NCBI RefSeq assembly: GCF_013283795.1
Contig: NZ_JABSOD010000005.1
Location: 62,001 to 126,000 of the forward strand
Length of the DNA: 64,000 nucleotides
From: Rheinheimera lutimaris
GTDB taxonomy: Bacteria; Pseudomonadota; Gammaproteobacteria; Enterobacterales; Alteromonadaceae
Direction of reading: 5' to 3'
Part shown: one piece after another, positions 44,667 through 54,995 of the stretch
Layout: each line of letters begins with the position of its first letter
How positions within the stretch are numbered: the stretch's first letter is position 1
Translations under genes and position numbers: made by a program
Notes under the pieces: model-generated
The model's input: only the letters and a program-made list of their open reading frames with translations
The model's database searches: none
Told to the model about the DNA's origin: nothing

Positions 44667-46070
44667 TCAGGCCCTGCCATAACGGTCTGAAAACCGAACT
44701 ATGTCATCTTCTCCCAGATAGGAGCCGGATTGCACCTCAATCAGTTCCAGCGGGATTTTACCGGGGTTTTCCAATGCATGTATTGCCCCGAGCGGGATAT
44801 ATACAGATTGATTTTCACTTAACAACGTATCTTTACCATCTACAGTGACATTTGCAGTGCCCGATACCACTATCCAATGCTCGGCGCGATGATGATGCAT
44901 TTGAATAGACAACTTCTCACCGGGCTTAACCGTTATGCGTTTTACCTGATAACGTTCGCCATTATCAATAGAATCGTACTTACCCCAGGGGCGATAAACT
45001 TCACGGTGAATTCTATGTTCGCTGCGGCCGGATGCTTTAAGCTGCTGAACCACTTTTTTAATATCCTGCACCTTATCTTTTGCAGCCACCAGCACAGCAT
45101 CTTTCGTTTGCACAACAACGACATCTTGCAAGCCAACGGTAGCAACTAACCCTGTTTCAGCAAACACATAGTTGTTTTTGCTACCTACATTAAGTACATC
45201 GCCATTACACACATTGCCATCGGTATCTTTACTGCTGATATCCCAAAGAGATGACCAACTGCCTACATCACTCCAACCTGCGTCAAGTGGCACCACAACC
45301 GCAGCAGCTGTTTTCTCCATTACGGCATAGTCTACTGAGTCATCAGGGCAAGCGACAAAGGCTTCTTTGTTCACGCGAATAAAATCCAGATCCGGGTCAA
45401 CTTCAGCCATAGCTTGCTCACAAGCCTCATAAATATCCGGCCGGTGCTGTTTAAGCTCTGCCAGATAACGGCTGGCTTTAAACATAAACATACCGCTGTT
45501 CCAATAGTAGTCGCCACCGGCAATATATTGCTCTGCGGTCGCAGCATCGGGCTTTTCCACAAAACGCTTAACAGCAAAAGCGTTGGCTGTGGCCTCACCG
45601 CGGCAAATATAGCCATAGCCGGTCTCAGCATGCGTAGGCACTATACCGAAGGTTACCAGTTTATCGTTTTTAGCTAATTGCTGCGCCTGCGCTACAGCCT
45701 GCTCAAATGCGGGCGTATCAGCAATGACATGGTCGGCGGCTAATACAAGCAATAGCGGATCCTGACTTTTTTTAGCTGCAGCAAGCGCTGCCAGCGCAAT
45801 TGCCGGTGCAGTATTGCGGCCAACAGGTTCTAAAATAATATTGTGGTCCAGCTGGTTAATTTGCCGCAGCTGCTCAGCCGCAATAAAGCGGTGTTCTTCA
45901 TTGCAAATCACCAAAGGTGGTAAAGCATCAAGATTTTTTAACCGTTTTACCGTGGCTTGCAGCATAGTGTCTGCGCCGTTCAGTTTTAAAAACTGTTTAG
46001 GCATCAAATCACGTGATAAAGGCCACAAACGGCTGCCGGTACCACCGGCCATAATAACGGGGAGGATCAT
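44667..46070 (-). CDS. manC: Mannose-1-phosphate guanylyltransferase / mannose-6-phosphate isomerase
   Basis: 467 residues, bifunctional type. Residues 1-350 are the guanylyltransferase with [20 protein letters not shown] and FVEKPD; the C-terminal 110 residues are the cupin isomerase with [29 protein letters not shown] and [14 protein letters not shown]. It makes GDP-mannose, precursor of the Gmd/Fcl branch at 55479-57619. Standard length and no missing motifs. Confidence 0.96.
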   Translation of the reverse strand: MILPVIMAGGTGSRLWPLSRDLMPKQFLKLNGADTMLQATVKRLKNLDALPPLVICNEEHRFIAAEQLRQINQLDHNIILEPVGRNTAPAIALAALAAAKKSQDPLLLVLAADHVIADTPAFEQAVAQAQQLAKNDKLVTFGIVPTHAETGYGYICRGEATANAFAVKRFVEKPDAATAEQYIAGGDYYWNSGMFMFKASRYLAELKQHRPDIYEACEQAMAEVDPDLDFIRVNKEAFVACPDDSVDYAVMEKTAAAVVVPLDAGWSDVGSWSSLWDISSKDTDGNVCNGDVLNVGSKNNYVFAETGLVATVGLQDVVVVQTKDAVLVAAKDKVQDIKKVVQQLKASGRSEHRIHREVYRPWGKYDSIDNGERYQVKRITVKPGEKLSIQMHHHRAEHWIVVSGTANVTVDGKDTLLSENQSVYIPLGAIHALENPGKIPLELIEVQSGSYLGEDDIVRFSDRYGRA

Positions 46071-46080
46071 ATTACTTCCT

Positions 46081-46893
46081 TTAACTAAAAAAGCCTTTTA
46101 GTCTTTGTTTAAGAATTTTGAAAGAATTAGGCTTAAAAAATACTACACGGAAAATCGCATTACCGATAAATAACAAAAACCAAAAAAAATACTTCACTTC
46201 AAAATATTTTTTAAGCAAAACCTGAAACAGTTTACCCTGACCTAAAGCGTAATAAAGGTGCTTAGAAAGATCTTTGGGTCTAGCTGGATGCCAAATTTTT
46301 GGAAATGTTATTTCCAGCACTGGCCTTTTTTCGAACGCTTTAAAAAAAGCAGCCATAAAAAGAAAGTCCTCTCCTGACTTATAAGTTGTGAATTCACCAG
46401 GTCCAAAACTCTCGTCAAACTTATGAGATATAGACTTAACAGAAAACATGTAAAGCCAGACATAATAGTCGGCAATCTTACCAATTTTCCTAACCCTACT
46501 TATGGGATGCTCGCCGTGAGACGTTTCGTCTCCAAAATCAGCACAGGCTTTAACTAAAGCTTCACTGTAATTACTATGAAAAAACTCGCAAACCGCACGT
46601 GGATAAATAAGAGAGGCATCATGAAATATGATCTTTTCGAAGCTTTTAACCTGAGCAAATTCAAGACATAAATTCCGCGCCCGTGAAACTGATAACCAAT
46701 CAACTACTCTTACTACCACATAACGATGATGCGACAACCAGTTGGGTAAAGATATATTGCTCTTCGACTGAACTACGATTAAAAACCTTACCTGCTCTGA
46801 AAACACATCAATAAAGTTTGAAATAGACTGCAACAGAGTTTCTTTGTAATTCTCTAGCTCGCCATATAAAACCGGCACACCAACTAAAACCAT
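46081..46893 (-). CDS. Probable glycosyltransferase (GT-A like)
   Basis: 270 residues, of low similarity to named families. The N-terminus ([20 protein letters not shown]) and [15 protein letters not shown] fit a GT-A fold; [11 protein letters not shown] may hold the metal-binding acidic residue, and [22 protein letters not shown] resembles the acceptor region of GT2-like enzymes. The C-terminus (about 225-255) is hydrophobic and basic, suggesting membrane attachment. AT-rich like its neighbours. Its start overlaps the stop of the preceding... next upstream gene by one base. Confidence 0.7.
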   Translation of the reverse strand: MVLVGVPVLYGELENYKETLLQSISNFIDVFSEQVRFLIVVQSKSNISLPNWLSHHRYVVVRVVDWLSVSRARNLCLEFAQVKSFEKIIFHDASLIYPRAVCEFFHSNYSEALVKACADFGDETSHGEHPISRVRKIGKIADYYVWLYMFSVKSISHKFDESFGPGEFTTYKSGEDFLFMAAFFKAFEKRPVLEITFPKIWHPARPKDLSKHLYYALGQGKLFQVLLKKYFEVKYFFWFLLFIGNAIFRVVFFKPNSFKILKQRLKGFFS

Positions 46894-47618
46894 TAAAGAC
46901 GCCCCAACAGCTTATTTTTGACCAGCCTCATAACAAAGAGCATGATTTGTAGCGTTTTAAATCGCTCTGTTTCATATTGGACTCTAAACGTCTCTGTAAT
47001 ATGGCCTAAAACGTTTGACGAACTCAAGCCATCCTGTCCAAATTCACCGGCTATAAAGTTTAGCGTTTTTACTTTAGCCCCTCCAAGGACGGCTTTTTTG
47101 ATAAAAAGCTGGTCAGCTGCTATTGGGAAGTAACGAGAGTAGTAACCAAACTGTTCATGAAGAGAACGACGAACAACCAGGCCAACAGAATGGCAAGTTA
47201 CAAATGACCAAGCGCCTGAAATAGCACTGCTAGCGCTCTTCACTGTCAATGTGCGATTACCATATTTTACGTTTCCAGTTACAAAATCTACTTCTTTATG
47301 CTCTTTAATCGCTTTTGAATACTGCTCAATACAATTTGGACTGAGAACATCATCAGAACCTACTACCAAGTAATAATCTGACGATAAAAGTTTGATACCT
47401 TTATTAAGAGCATCGTATATACCAAAGTCGGGTTCAGAAATGAATTTGACATTTAAACCCACCTTAGATTCTTCTAACAAATCTCTAGTTCCGTCGGTAG
47501 ATCCACCATCAACAACTACCCAATCGAAGTCTTTGTGAGTCTGCGCTTTCAAAGAACTAATCAAATTTGGAAGACAAGCAGCAGAGTTATAAGTAGCTGT
47601 AATTATGCTAATTTTCAT
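46893..47618 (-). CDS. Glycosyltransferase family 2
   Basis: 241 residues from the ATG at 47618 with AGGAAA upstream. A longer frame from 47723 lies inside the Wzy gene and is rejected. GT-A motifs: MKISIITATYNSAACLPNLI, WVVVDGGSTDGTRDLL, VVGSDDVL (DxD-type site) and HSVGLVVRRSLHEQFGYYS. It overlaps the end of the polymerase gene by 11 bases. Paralogous to the GT2 at 42477. Donor unknown. Confidence 0.9.
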   Translation of the reverse strand: MKISIITATYNSAACLPNLISSLKAQTHKDFDWVVVDGGSTDGTRDLLEESKVGLNVKFISEPDFGIYDALNKGIKLLSSDYYLVVGSDDVLSPNCIEQYSKAIKEHKEVDFVTGNVKYGNRTLTVKSASSAISGAWSFVTCHSVGLVVRRSLHEQFGYYSRYFPIAADQLFIKKAVLGGAKVKTLNFIAGEFGQDGLSSSNVLGHITETFRVQYETERFKTLQIMLFVMRLVKNKLLGRL

Positions 47619-48783
47619 CTTTTTTCCTGAAAAAAACTCGTCTATCGTAACCACCCATAGATGCGAAAATAGCAAAAAGAGCAATAACCCCATTTCCCGC
47701 AAATACTGGTCCTTTGACACCAAGCATTATCAACATTAAAAATGCCATTAAAATTGCACCTTTCCCTCGGAATGCTCTAACTGACAATAGATAGAAAAAT
47801 GCTATCATCATGCATAAAAATATCCAACCGCCATAATGAAGCGCTATGATCCAACCAATATCTGAGTGAAAAGGTGCCTCTGAATTTGAATAAACCATAA
47901 GCCCAAGTCCAGTGAAGTTTTCAATAGACCTTAAGTGCATTTGAACATGAGAGTCTAAAAGAATATCAAGTGTCCTCGATCTTCCGCCTTGAAATTCAGC
48001 TTTAAAATTATCTAACAAGCTTATATCTAAACTAAAAATCAGCAGCACCAACAAAAAAAGAAAAAACAAACCGAAAACCATCGATTTAAACATACCGTAG
48101 CGAATATAAAACAAGAAAGGCAGGGAAACGATAGCAATTCGTGCATTAATAATAGCAACAAGTATCGCCCCAAAATAATATAGAAACCAATTTAATCTTT
48201 TACGCCCATAGCTTAGCAATGTTGCTATCATGACAATTGCTACTGGACCTGTATAGAAAAGTTCTAGAGACCAACCAAAATTCCTAATACCAAAAAAGTC
48301 TTCACTTAAAAACTTAGATGAGCCAGAAAAACCTGCAACATTAACAGAGAAGAAACGTTTGAAATCAGGCGATAAAAGCATAATGAAAGCAATCAGCAAT
48401 TGAAAAACCACTGCATAAAAAAGAAATTTTGAAAGCTTTTGCCAATCGTTTACCACTATATATCTTGCTATATAATGACCAACCAAAAGATAACATGCGA
48501 CCCTAATCATGTAACCAGTCATCGATGTCATAAGGCTAACGTAACCTTGTTCTAGGAAATCAACGCTAGCTGCGTAAAAAATAATAAAAAAAAGCAAAAC
48601 ACAAAACGTAGCCCTATAGACACTAAAGAAAGAAAATAAGAATTCTCTTGACCTCACCATGCAAAGAACACAAAGAATAAAAACCAAAAAAATCGTAGAA
48701 AATGATTCAGAAAATAAAGACGGCCTAAAAACAACAGAAAAAATAATAAAAAAACATAATATATTATCAATAATTTTTATCAA
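47608..48783 (-). CDS. wzy: O-antigen/capsule repeat-unit polymerase (Wzy-like)
   Basis: 391 residues, very hydrophobic, with about ten to twelve predicted membrane helices and a longer loop (about 265-310, containing DNFKAEFQGGRSRTLDILLD). Wzy proteins have little sequence conservation, so this rests on topology, size and position among glycosyltransferase and Wzx genes. It would polymerise lipid-linked repeat units at the periplasmic face of the inner membrane. Strongly AT-rich. No other polymerase candidate is present in the window. Confidence 0.8.
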   Translation of the reverse strand: MIKIIDNILCFFIIFSVVFRPSLFSESFSTIFLVFILCVLCMVRSREFLFSFFSVYRATFCVLLFFIIFYAASVDFLEQGYVSLMTSMTGYMIRVACYLLVGHYIARYIVVNDWQKLSKFLFYAVVFQLLIAFIMLLSPDFKRFFSVNVAGFSGSSKFLSEDFFGIRNFGWSLELFYTGPVAIVMIATLLSYGRKRLNWFLYYFGAILVAIINARIAIVSLPFLFYIRYGMFKSMVFGLFFLFLLVLLIFSLDISLLDNFKAEFQGGRSRTLDILLDSHVQMHLRSIENFTGLGLMVYSNSEAPFHSDIGWIIALHYGGWIFLCMMIAFFYLLSVRAFRGKGAILMAFLMLIMLGVKGPVFAGNGVIALFAIFASMGGYDRRVFFRKKDEN

Positions 48784-48807
48784 ACTTTAATACCAAATAA
48801 AAAATTA

Positions 48808-50052
48808 TTATTTATCATTCTCAAGAACACACCTATACAAACTCTTGTAACTTTGAATAATAGCACTGGAACCGAATCGTATATTAATATCGCTGCTAAT
48901 TTTCTTTTGCTTAATAAGTGAATCTGTTGAGACAAAATTAAGCTCAATTCCACTAGCCAAGTCATTAATATCAAAAGGCTTGGCGAGATACCCATTCATA
49001 CCATGAGTTATCATGTCACTATTTCCACCTATATCAAAAGCCACTACTGGCGTGCCACACGCCAGCGACTCCATAATAGCGTTGGACAAATTTTCTTGAC
49101 GGCTTGGAACAACCATTACATCAGCTGCTGAGTAAACCAAACGCAGCGAGATATCATCGTGCAACCTACCCAAGTAATGCGTTGCTTGTTTAAAATCTTG
49201 CGGCACTTCAGGTTTTCCACTACCAAAAACCACTAGTTCACAGTCGTCATTTCTAATCTTTTTTAACGCAGCACTCAGTTCATTAAAACCTTTATTTACA
49301 TCACTTAAGGCGCTCATAGCCCCGAACAAGATCAGCTTTTTATCCTGGGGCAGATTAAGAATGCGTCTTGCTAGCTGCTTGTCTATTGGGAAAAAGTCGC
49401 TTGGATCAATCAAGTTAGGTAGGTTAACTACTCTATGATAGGAAAACAGCGCACTGTTTCTGGCACTTTCAGTTATCCACTTACTCAAGCCAATTACAGT
49501 TAAATTCGGTAAACTTTTATAAATCCGCGCTTTTTTTTCAAAAAGCGACTTGCTTAAATCGTTTAGTCGATTCGAACCAAGATGAGGGCAACTGCCGCAC
49601 AATTTCAGATAGCTGTCGCAATCCCATTTAATGTGGCAACCACCGGTAAAAGCCCAATTATCGTGTAGACTCCAGACAATTGGCGCTTTAATTTTTACCA
49701 AGTCTTCAATCTTCAAAAATCCCTCGTTAATCCAGTGCAGATGAACAACGTCTGGCTTTAACGCATTGATTTGGTCAACTATTTTTCGGCTTCCACACAA
49801 CCCTGTACTAAAAAGAATACCAGTGCGGTTAGGGTACCATTTTAAATAAAGACGGTCTAAATGTGGGCGCACCTTTGCCGTTAGCTTTTCAAAAAAACTG
49901 ACAGGGCCATGAACCGTATAATCATCACTACTCTTCGTTTGAACCAGCATTTTACTAGTTACACCTGCACCTAGCAGTGCCCTGTGTAACCTGTATGCAG
50001 CTCTAGCTGCTCCGCCTTGGATATCGTGAGTATTTACTATGACGACTTTCAT
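48808..50052 (-). CDS. Glycosyltransferase family 4 (WcaC-like)
   Basis: 414 residues, GT-B fold. N-terminal NTHDIQGGAARAAYRLHRAL, middle HWINEGFLKIEDLV and LHDNWAFTGGCHI with a cysteine cluster (CDSYLKLCGSCPHLGS), C-terminal VPSRQENLSNAIMESLACGTPVVAFDIGG, the E-x7-E motif of retaining GT4 enzymes. The HDxWxFTGGC block is typical of colanic-acid WcaC-like transferases. Its start overlaps the upstream gene stop by one base. Confidence 0.9.
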   Translation of the reverse strand: MKVVIVNTHDIQGGAARAAYRLHRALLGAGVTSKMLVQTKSSDDYTVHGPVSFFEKLTAKVRPHLDRLYLKWYPNRTGILFSTGLCGSRKIVDQINALKPDVVHLHWINEGFLKIEDLVKIKAPIVWSLHDNWAFTGGCHIKWDCDSYLKLCGSCPHLGSNRLNDLSKSLFEKKARIYKSLPNLTVIGLSKWITESARNSALFSYHRVVNLPNLIDPSDFFPIDKQLARRILNLPQDKKLILFGAMSALSDVNKGFNELSAALKKIRNDDCELVVFGSGKPEVPQDFKQATHYLGRLHDDISLRLVYSAADVMVVPSRQENLSNAIMESLACGTPVVAFDIGGNSDMITHGMNGYLAKPFDINDLASGIELNFVSTDSLIKQKKISSDINIRFGSSAIIQSYKSLYRCVLENDK

Positions 50053-50972
50053 TAAATGATATTCTTACCTAAAACAGATCTACTTATCTTATTAATAACG
50101 CGAACTAGCAGCGGTCTTTGAAGCCCTTTATAGAAGGCTTTAATTCTACTCAATGCAATCGTGGATTCTTCATAAACTGTTGGTAGCTCGGGAGTCTTAT
50201 CCTGGCTTTGCAAGCTACCCGCATAAACATCAACAGTGCCGCAGTTTTCACCGCTACCATCATGGCCCACGTTGTGTACATATGTAACTGAAGGATTTAA
50301 ACACAAACCATTGTGTTCAAAAATAGTCGCATACCAAAAAATTGCCCAAGTGTTGCGTTTGCCTGAGTAGTTGTCTTCAACTTGCGACCAGAAAACACCG
50401 CTATTTTCTAAATCAAAACGCTGTTTTTGAGTCGTTGTCCATTCAGAAAGCAGCCTGGCAGGATTTTTAGCAAAGTGCTGCCAGCGGTCTTGCCAAGTCG
50501 CCCACCCCCAACAATTCATACCACGCCATAAAAAAGCATCGCCCAACGAAGTAGGATCAATTGGATAGTTCCAACCGCTAATATGCCAGACCGATTTTTT
50601 ATCCTGGTAAAAATCCAGGGCGTAGTTCATAAATTTGAGAAATTGAGGGCTTGTTACTATGTCATCTTCAAGAACAATAGCTTTGCCATACTTTGCCGTC
50701 ACTGTAGACACACCATCGATGATATTTGCCGCCAAACCAAGATTTTCTGAACGCTCGATTACAGTAACAGACTTGAAGCCGGTTACAGAATGAAAATACT
50801 CTCGAACTAGTTGTACATTAGCCCGGTCGCTATCGCTCTTTGCACCATCAGAGTAGACAAGTAAATCGCTATATTCAGCTAGATCGTTATTTAAAAGAGC
50901 CTCTATAGTGCTTTTTACGTGCTCTAGCCGTGAATAGACAAACAGTACTATGGGCGCAAGATTATTGTTCAT
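50052..50972 (-). CDS. Glycosyltransferase family 2-like sugar transferase
   Basis: 306 residues. N-terminal PIVLFVYSRLEHVKSTIEAL, LVYSDGAKSDSD and VLEDDIVTSPQFLKFMNYAL (acidic metal-binding site near 98-101), then WGWATWQDRW. Matches GT2 proteins of O-antigen and capsule loci that lack an assigned sugar. It overlaps the CapA-like gene by 11 bases, so it is translationally coupled. Confidence 0.85.
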   Translation of the reverse strand: MNNNLAPIVLFVYSRLEHVKSTIEALLNNDLAEYSDLLVYSDGAKSDSDRANVQLVREYFHSVTGFKSVTVIERSENLGLAANIIDGVSTVTAKYGKAIVLEDDIVTSPQFLKFMNYALDFYQDKKSVWHISGWNYPIDPTSLGDAFLWRGMNCWGWATWQDRWQHFAKNPARLLSEWTTTQKQRFDLENSGVFWSQVEDNYSGKRNTWAIFWYATIFEHNGLCLNPSVTYVHNVGHDGSGENCGTVDVYAGSLQSQDKTPELPTVYEESTIALSRIKAFYKGLQRPLLVRVINKISRSVLGKNII

Positions 50973-52089
50973 ACTTTAGGCTCAACGCTCTTTGCACAAC
51001 ATATCTATGTGTGTCTATTCTTATATTATGTAACAAAAGCAACCCACGACCTGCAGTATTGTTGTCCTGCTTACCCAACAAAGACTTAATAAAATATTTA
51101 AATGCCCCTTTTAAGCCTGGTTGCAAACCGACAGCGTTGTAATAGTAGTTGAGATAGCTTGAGTGAAATAGATCTAAAGAAACTTTATCATTAAAACCGT
51201 CATAGCCATCAAATAACATTCTATTTAGTGAAGAAAGATCAAAACTGACGGATGACTCTGAGACACGAGAAACAGTCATTTTGTCCTTTTTATGAAAGAT
51301 GTAATCAACCGAAAAAGAACCATTGTCAAAAAACTCTAACAACACACTGTAACTGTCGTCGCTTTTACACTCGAAACCTACACAATCAAAATAAAAGTTG
51401 CCTAACGAGTAGAATATATAGCTGCCATTGTGAACCTCTATGCCCTGTGGAACATGAGGATGATGTCCGATAAGGACATTAACGCCTAAATCGCACAACA
51501 CTTTATAGCGCTGACGCCATTCTTTAATCGGAATTGGGATGTTCTCAGCGCCCGCGTGCGCAATCAATATCACAAAATCTACTGACGCTTTAACAGCTTT
51601 TATCTCAGCATCAAGACGTGGATGTAATAACCAAGCATAGCCAGAGCGCTGCAATCCCTCATCATAATGACAGCCAAATTCGTTCTCACACGCTGCAAAT
51701 ATCGCTACCTTCAGATCGTCCTTTTCAACTATCCTGGGTTTATAGCTGTCATCAAAATTAAATGATGCACCTATATAACTGATACCATTGTCCGTCAGGG
51801 CGGATACAGTGTTTCGAAAAGCAAGCTCGCCGAAGTCATAGATATGGTTGTTAGCAAGACTTACATGCGTAAATCCAGCATTTTTAAGACACTCAATAGA
51901 TTTAGCCGACTGATACAAATGCGGTCCAGCTTTGGGTATGGCTGTCATATTATCAGTCTGAATAGGCGCCTCAAAGTTTGCTACAGCGAAGTCTGCGTTT
52001 TTGATAGCATCAATTAATCCCGGCGACAACCAATCAACGTTTCCTAGTGAATTAACTACATCACCGCAGGCGAAAATCTTAACGCTCAT
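50962..52089 (-). CDS. CapA-family (PGA_cap) metallophosphatase-like protein
   Basis: 375 residues from the ATG at 52089, preceded by AAAGG. A TTG at 52107 is possible but would overlap more of the upstream gene. Family motifs: FACGDVVNSLG, VSLANNHIYDFGELAF, VILIAHAGAEN and LIGHHPHVPQGIEVHNGS (histidine and aspartate metal ligands). CapA is known from poly-gamma-glutamate capsules, but no polyglutamate ligase gene (capB) is nearby. Its presence beside an AsnB-like gene suggests a role in modifying a sugar or its substituent. No signal peptide. Confidence 0.85.
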   Translation of the reverse strand: MSVKIFACGDVVNSLGNVDWLSPGLIDAIKNADFAVANFEAPIQTDNMTAIPKAGPHLYQSAKSIECLKNAGFTHVSLANNHIYDFGELAFRNTVSALTDNGISYIGASFNFDDSYKPRIVEKDDLKVAIFAACENEFGCHYDEGLQRSGYAWLLHPRLDAEIKAVKASVDFVILIAHAGAENIPIPIKEWRQRYKVLCDLGVNVLIGHHPHVPQGIEVHNGSYIFYSLGNFYFDCVGFECKSDDSYSVLLEFFDNGSFSVDYIFHKKDKMTVSRVSESSVSFDLSSLNRMLFDGYDGFNDKVSLDLFHSSYLNYYYNAVGLQPGLKGAFKYFIKSLLGKQDNNTAGRGLLLLHNIRIDTHRYVVQRALSLKYEQ

Positions 52090-53662
52090 ATTTAAGACCT
52101 TTTTCAAGCGCTTTCAATACATAGTATTCGTTCAAGGCTATAAGAAATTTATTTTTATAACCTAACCGTCTTAAAACACCTGAAACTTTAGGCACGTATA
52201 GAAGTTCACTTATAAATTCCTGCCAAACCGTTTCGCCATGTAACGTCTCATTAATTTCTTTTATTCTTTCTTTTTTTGCATACTCAGACAATAAATTAGC
52301 ATCAAGTGGCTCAAAATCAGTTTTTTTACCGATGATATAATTTAACTTATTGACTTTGCTAGAACGCAAACTCATGTCTTCTAAATTCAATCCTGTTCGT
52401 TTAAATAAATCTACCTGCCAAGCTCTCTTAATACGCCGGCTATCTGGCAAATTAACTATATTTTTCACTATATTAAAGTTTAAAAAAGGTGTCCAAACAG
52501 GTAGTCCGAAGTACTCTGGAATCTGCGTAAGATAAGAAATCAACTGTAACTTGAGCCTCATTGCCATTACAGCTTTAACTTTGTCTGAACCTATATAGTT
52601 CTTTACTTGATTATAAAAGTTAACCTTATCCTCTGTCGTTAATTTAATATTTGAATGACTCTCTGCCAACGACATACCATGGGAGTAACCTAAAGCTGTT
52701 ATATCATCGACAGAATCAACTTTCTTAAATTTTCCAGCTTCGGCCCATGCATCACCAATTATACCGCTGAGAAAACTAGGGCTGCTGAATTGATTTTCAC
52801 CCAGCATTTTTTTATAAAATTCAATATGATACATTCCATGAAGATGAGTAGAGAAGCCGTATAATTTGAACCAGTCTTCGATATAATCATGGAAATTTGT
52901 TAGTGGAATACAGTTCCATTTTGTATTAAAAATTTCTGATATTTTTTTTGCGTGTACAACCTCAAAGGAATTAAATTGGGACTTACTAATTCCGTATGTA
53001 AAGCTTCGTATTCTGGACTTTTCTCGTACAAAGTAGTTAAGTATTCTGCTGTCATAACCACCTGAAGTAGGCAATATTATATCGCCCTTAGTGCTAGATT
53101 CTCGCTCATAAATATAGGCCTGCATCATTTCGATTACAGCACTTTCTTCAGTACATTCTGTTTCGAAATCAGCATCCAATACTGGATCTTCTTTGTAAGA
53201 TACCTCTAGTGAATCTTGGCTAACTTTTATCTCGGATAAATAACGTAGAAATTTTACATCTTTAAAAACAGTTCTTTCGAATGCGTTGTAACCAAATGAG
53301 AAGTAGTTTGCAATCCCCTGAAGATCTGTTTCTTTATTAAAAAGACATAAATTACAAATCGTGGAAACCACTTTTTCTTTAGCATTATAAAAAACAGGGA
53401 TTGAGCCAAGCCAATCATTCTTCACGTTAACTGAGTCTACAGCTAATTCAATTACTACATTTCTGTCCATTAAATCGCTTTTCCCATCAAAAGCCAGAGA
53501 AATATAACCTATTGACGGGTCTAAATTTAATGGGTCCACCCCCCAAACAGTGATGAAGTATCCTGCATGAAATAGTGTTTGCTTTGACAAACCGACAGCA
53601 AAAATATCAGGGTTAAACTTAGTCTCTTCTTTGCCAATATAAAAGCCTATTATTTTACCCAT
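52079..53662 (-). CDS. Asparagine-synthetase-like protein lacking the glutaminase nucleophile
   Basis: 527 residues. The PP-loop ATP-binding motif of asparagine synthetase is LPTSGGYDSR (198-206), followed by FSFGYNAFERT-type and WTPFLNFNIV blocks. The N-terminal domain is shaped like a glutaminase domain, but residue 2 is glycine (MGKIIG), so the catalytic Cys2 is missing and no substitute is evident. It may use ammonia or an amine, or activate a carboxylate by adenylation only. Similar proteins in O-antigen loci amidate uronic acids (WbpS type). UDP-glucuronate from Ugd would be a fitting substrate. Confidence 0.85.
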   Translation of the reverse strand: MGKIIGFYIGKEETKFNPDIFAVGLSKQTLFHAGYFITVWGVDPLNLDPSIGYISLAFDGKSDLMDRNVVIELAVDSVNVKNDWLGSIPVFYNAKEKVVSTICNLCLFNKETDLQGIANYFSFGYNAFERTVFKDVKFLRYLSEIKVSQDSLEVSYKEDPVLDADFETECTEESAVIEMMQAYIYERESSTKGDIILPTSGGYDSRILNYFVREKSRIRSFTYGISKSQFNSFEVVHAKKISEIFNTKWNCIPLTNFHDYIEDWFKLYGFSTHLHGMYHIEFYKKMLGENQFSSPSFLSGIIGDAWAEAGKFKKVDSVDDITALGYSHGMSLAESHSNIKLTTEDKVNFYNQVKNYIGSDKVKAVMAMRLKLQLISYLTQIPEYFGLPVWTPFLNFNIVKNIVNLPDSRRIKRAWQVDLFKRTGLNLEDMSLRSSKVNKLNYIIGKKTDFEPLDANLLSEYAKKERIKEINETLHGETVWQEFISELLYVPKVSGVLRRLGYKNKFLIALNEYYVLKALEKGLKYER

Positions 53663-54995
53663 TTTTAAATTTAAACCCTTTTTTTACTGACTCATATATA
53701 GAAAAAAATGTAATTGCTTTAACCATCATAAAGAATGACTTACGAGTCTTTGTAAAGATTAATGGACAAACAAAAGTACCAGCAGCTTGTGCTATAACGG
53801 AAGCATATGCTGCGCCTTCTATACCATATTTTGGTATCCAATAACTATTTCCAATAACGTTAACGATTAAACCTACGAAAAGGAACCAAAATGCATACTT
53901 TTGCAGGTTTTCTGCAAGTATCCATTTGCCTCGCGTCAAACCTAAGCTAATTACGACACCTCCCCAGATATGAATTGTCAGTACGCTAGCTGCAGCTGAG
54001 TACTCCGAGCCATAAAGTAACAACACAATCCAATTACTGAGTAACGTTACCGGTATCGCAACAGAAAGAGACAAAATGAACATTAAGGTGTACAAGTTTT
54101 GAAGTCTCTTACTGTATAAAACTTCGCCATTTTTTTTGGCGCTTAGTATTGCTGGAAATAATGAGGCAGTGATCATAGTAGGTATGAAATACCAAGCCTC
54201 ACTTAATTTGATTGCGGCAGAATAAATACCCACTTCATAGTCACCAAGCATTTCTTTTATCATTATCTGATCTATTCGCATGTAAATCATGACGACAATC
54301 GCTGAAAAAATCAGTGGCCATGAGTCTTTAAGTAAGCGCTTGGCTATGGTTAAACTGAAACACTTATAAAAGACTGTTTGTTGTTTAAATTTGTACGCAG
54401 CGGCATAACATATCGCAAGGGTTACGGTGTCAAACGCTGTTACCAGTACAAACCAAACCAGATCTGCGCTACTTAGCACCAGGTAAATTTTTACCATTGA
54501 TGACAGCGTTAACTGTATTACCTTACAAAGCGATACTACCTTAGCCATAACCTGTGATTGAAAGTAAAAATCAACCACTTCAAAGCTTTGAAATACCAAG
54601 CCGGCTGTAATAATAAAAATGTATAACTTAGTGGTAGCGTCATTAGACGTAAACGGCAGAATAACGGCTATTAGTGCCATTACAAAGCAAGCGCCAGCCA
54701 TTTTTAACCAAAACGCCGTGCCCATATACACGTCACGCTGCTGTGGCTGGTTGATCAGCTCGCGCACCATTATGCCGTCGAGGCCAAGCTTGGCAATACC
54801 TGCAAAAATAGCCGTAAAAGCCAGCGCGTAACTAAAAATACCGAACTGCTCGGGCCCTAAGTAGCGGGCAACCCAAATACCAACAAACAAGCCTGAAATT
54901 AATCGCAGTCCCTGCTCTGCCATCATCCAACTGGTGTTTTTAAAATAACGTAAAAACCCCCGATGCTTCATCAGGCTGATTATTTTACTTAGCAT
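53655..54995 (-). CDS. wzx: Lipid-linked oligosaccharide flippase (Wzx)
   Basis: 446 residues from the ATG at 54995 (a GTG at 55007 is possible). About twelve to fourteen membrane helices; the N-terminal FKNTSWMMAEQGLRLISGLF, then VGIWVARYLGPEQFGIFSYA is typical of the PST/MATE-like flippase family. It moves undecaprenyl-linked repeat units across the inner membrane for Wzy. It overlaps gmm by 11 bases and the asparagine-synthetase-like gene by eight. Confidence 0.92.
   Translation of the reverse strand: MLSKIISLMKHRGFLRYFKNTSWMMAEQGLRLISGLFVGIWVARYLGPEQFGIFSYALAFTAIFAGIAKLGLDGIMVRELINQPQQRDVYMGTAFWLKMAGACFVMALIAVILPFTSNDATTKLYIFIITAGLVFQSFEVVDFYFQSQVMAKVVSLCKVIQLTLSSMVKIYLVLSSADLVWFVLVTAFDTVTLAICYAAAYKFKQQTVFYKCFSLTIAKRLLKDSWPLIFSAIVVMIYMRIDQIMIKEMLGDYEVGIYSAAIKLSEAWYFIPTMITASLFPAILSAKKNGEVLYSKRLQNLYTLMFILSLSVAIPVTLLSNWIVLLLYGSEYSAAASVLTIHIWGGVVISLGLTRGKWILAENLQKYAFWFLFVGLIVNVIGNSYWIPKYGIEGAAYASVIAQAAGTFVCPLIFTKTRKSFFMMVKAITFFSIYESVKKGFKFKNG

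Noticed and set aside
47619-47723. Extended start for the GT2 gene at 46893
   Set aside because: The extension lies in the Wzy coding sequence, and the family N-terminus MKISIIT begins at 47618.
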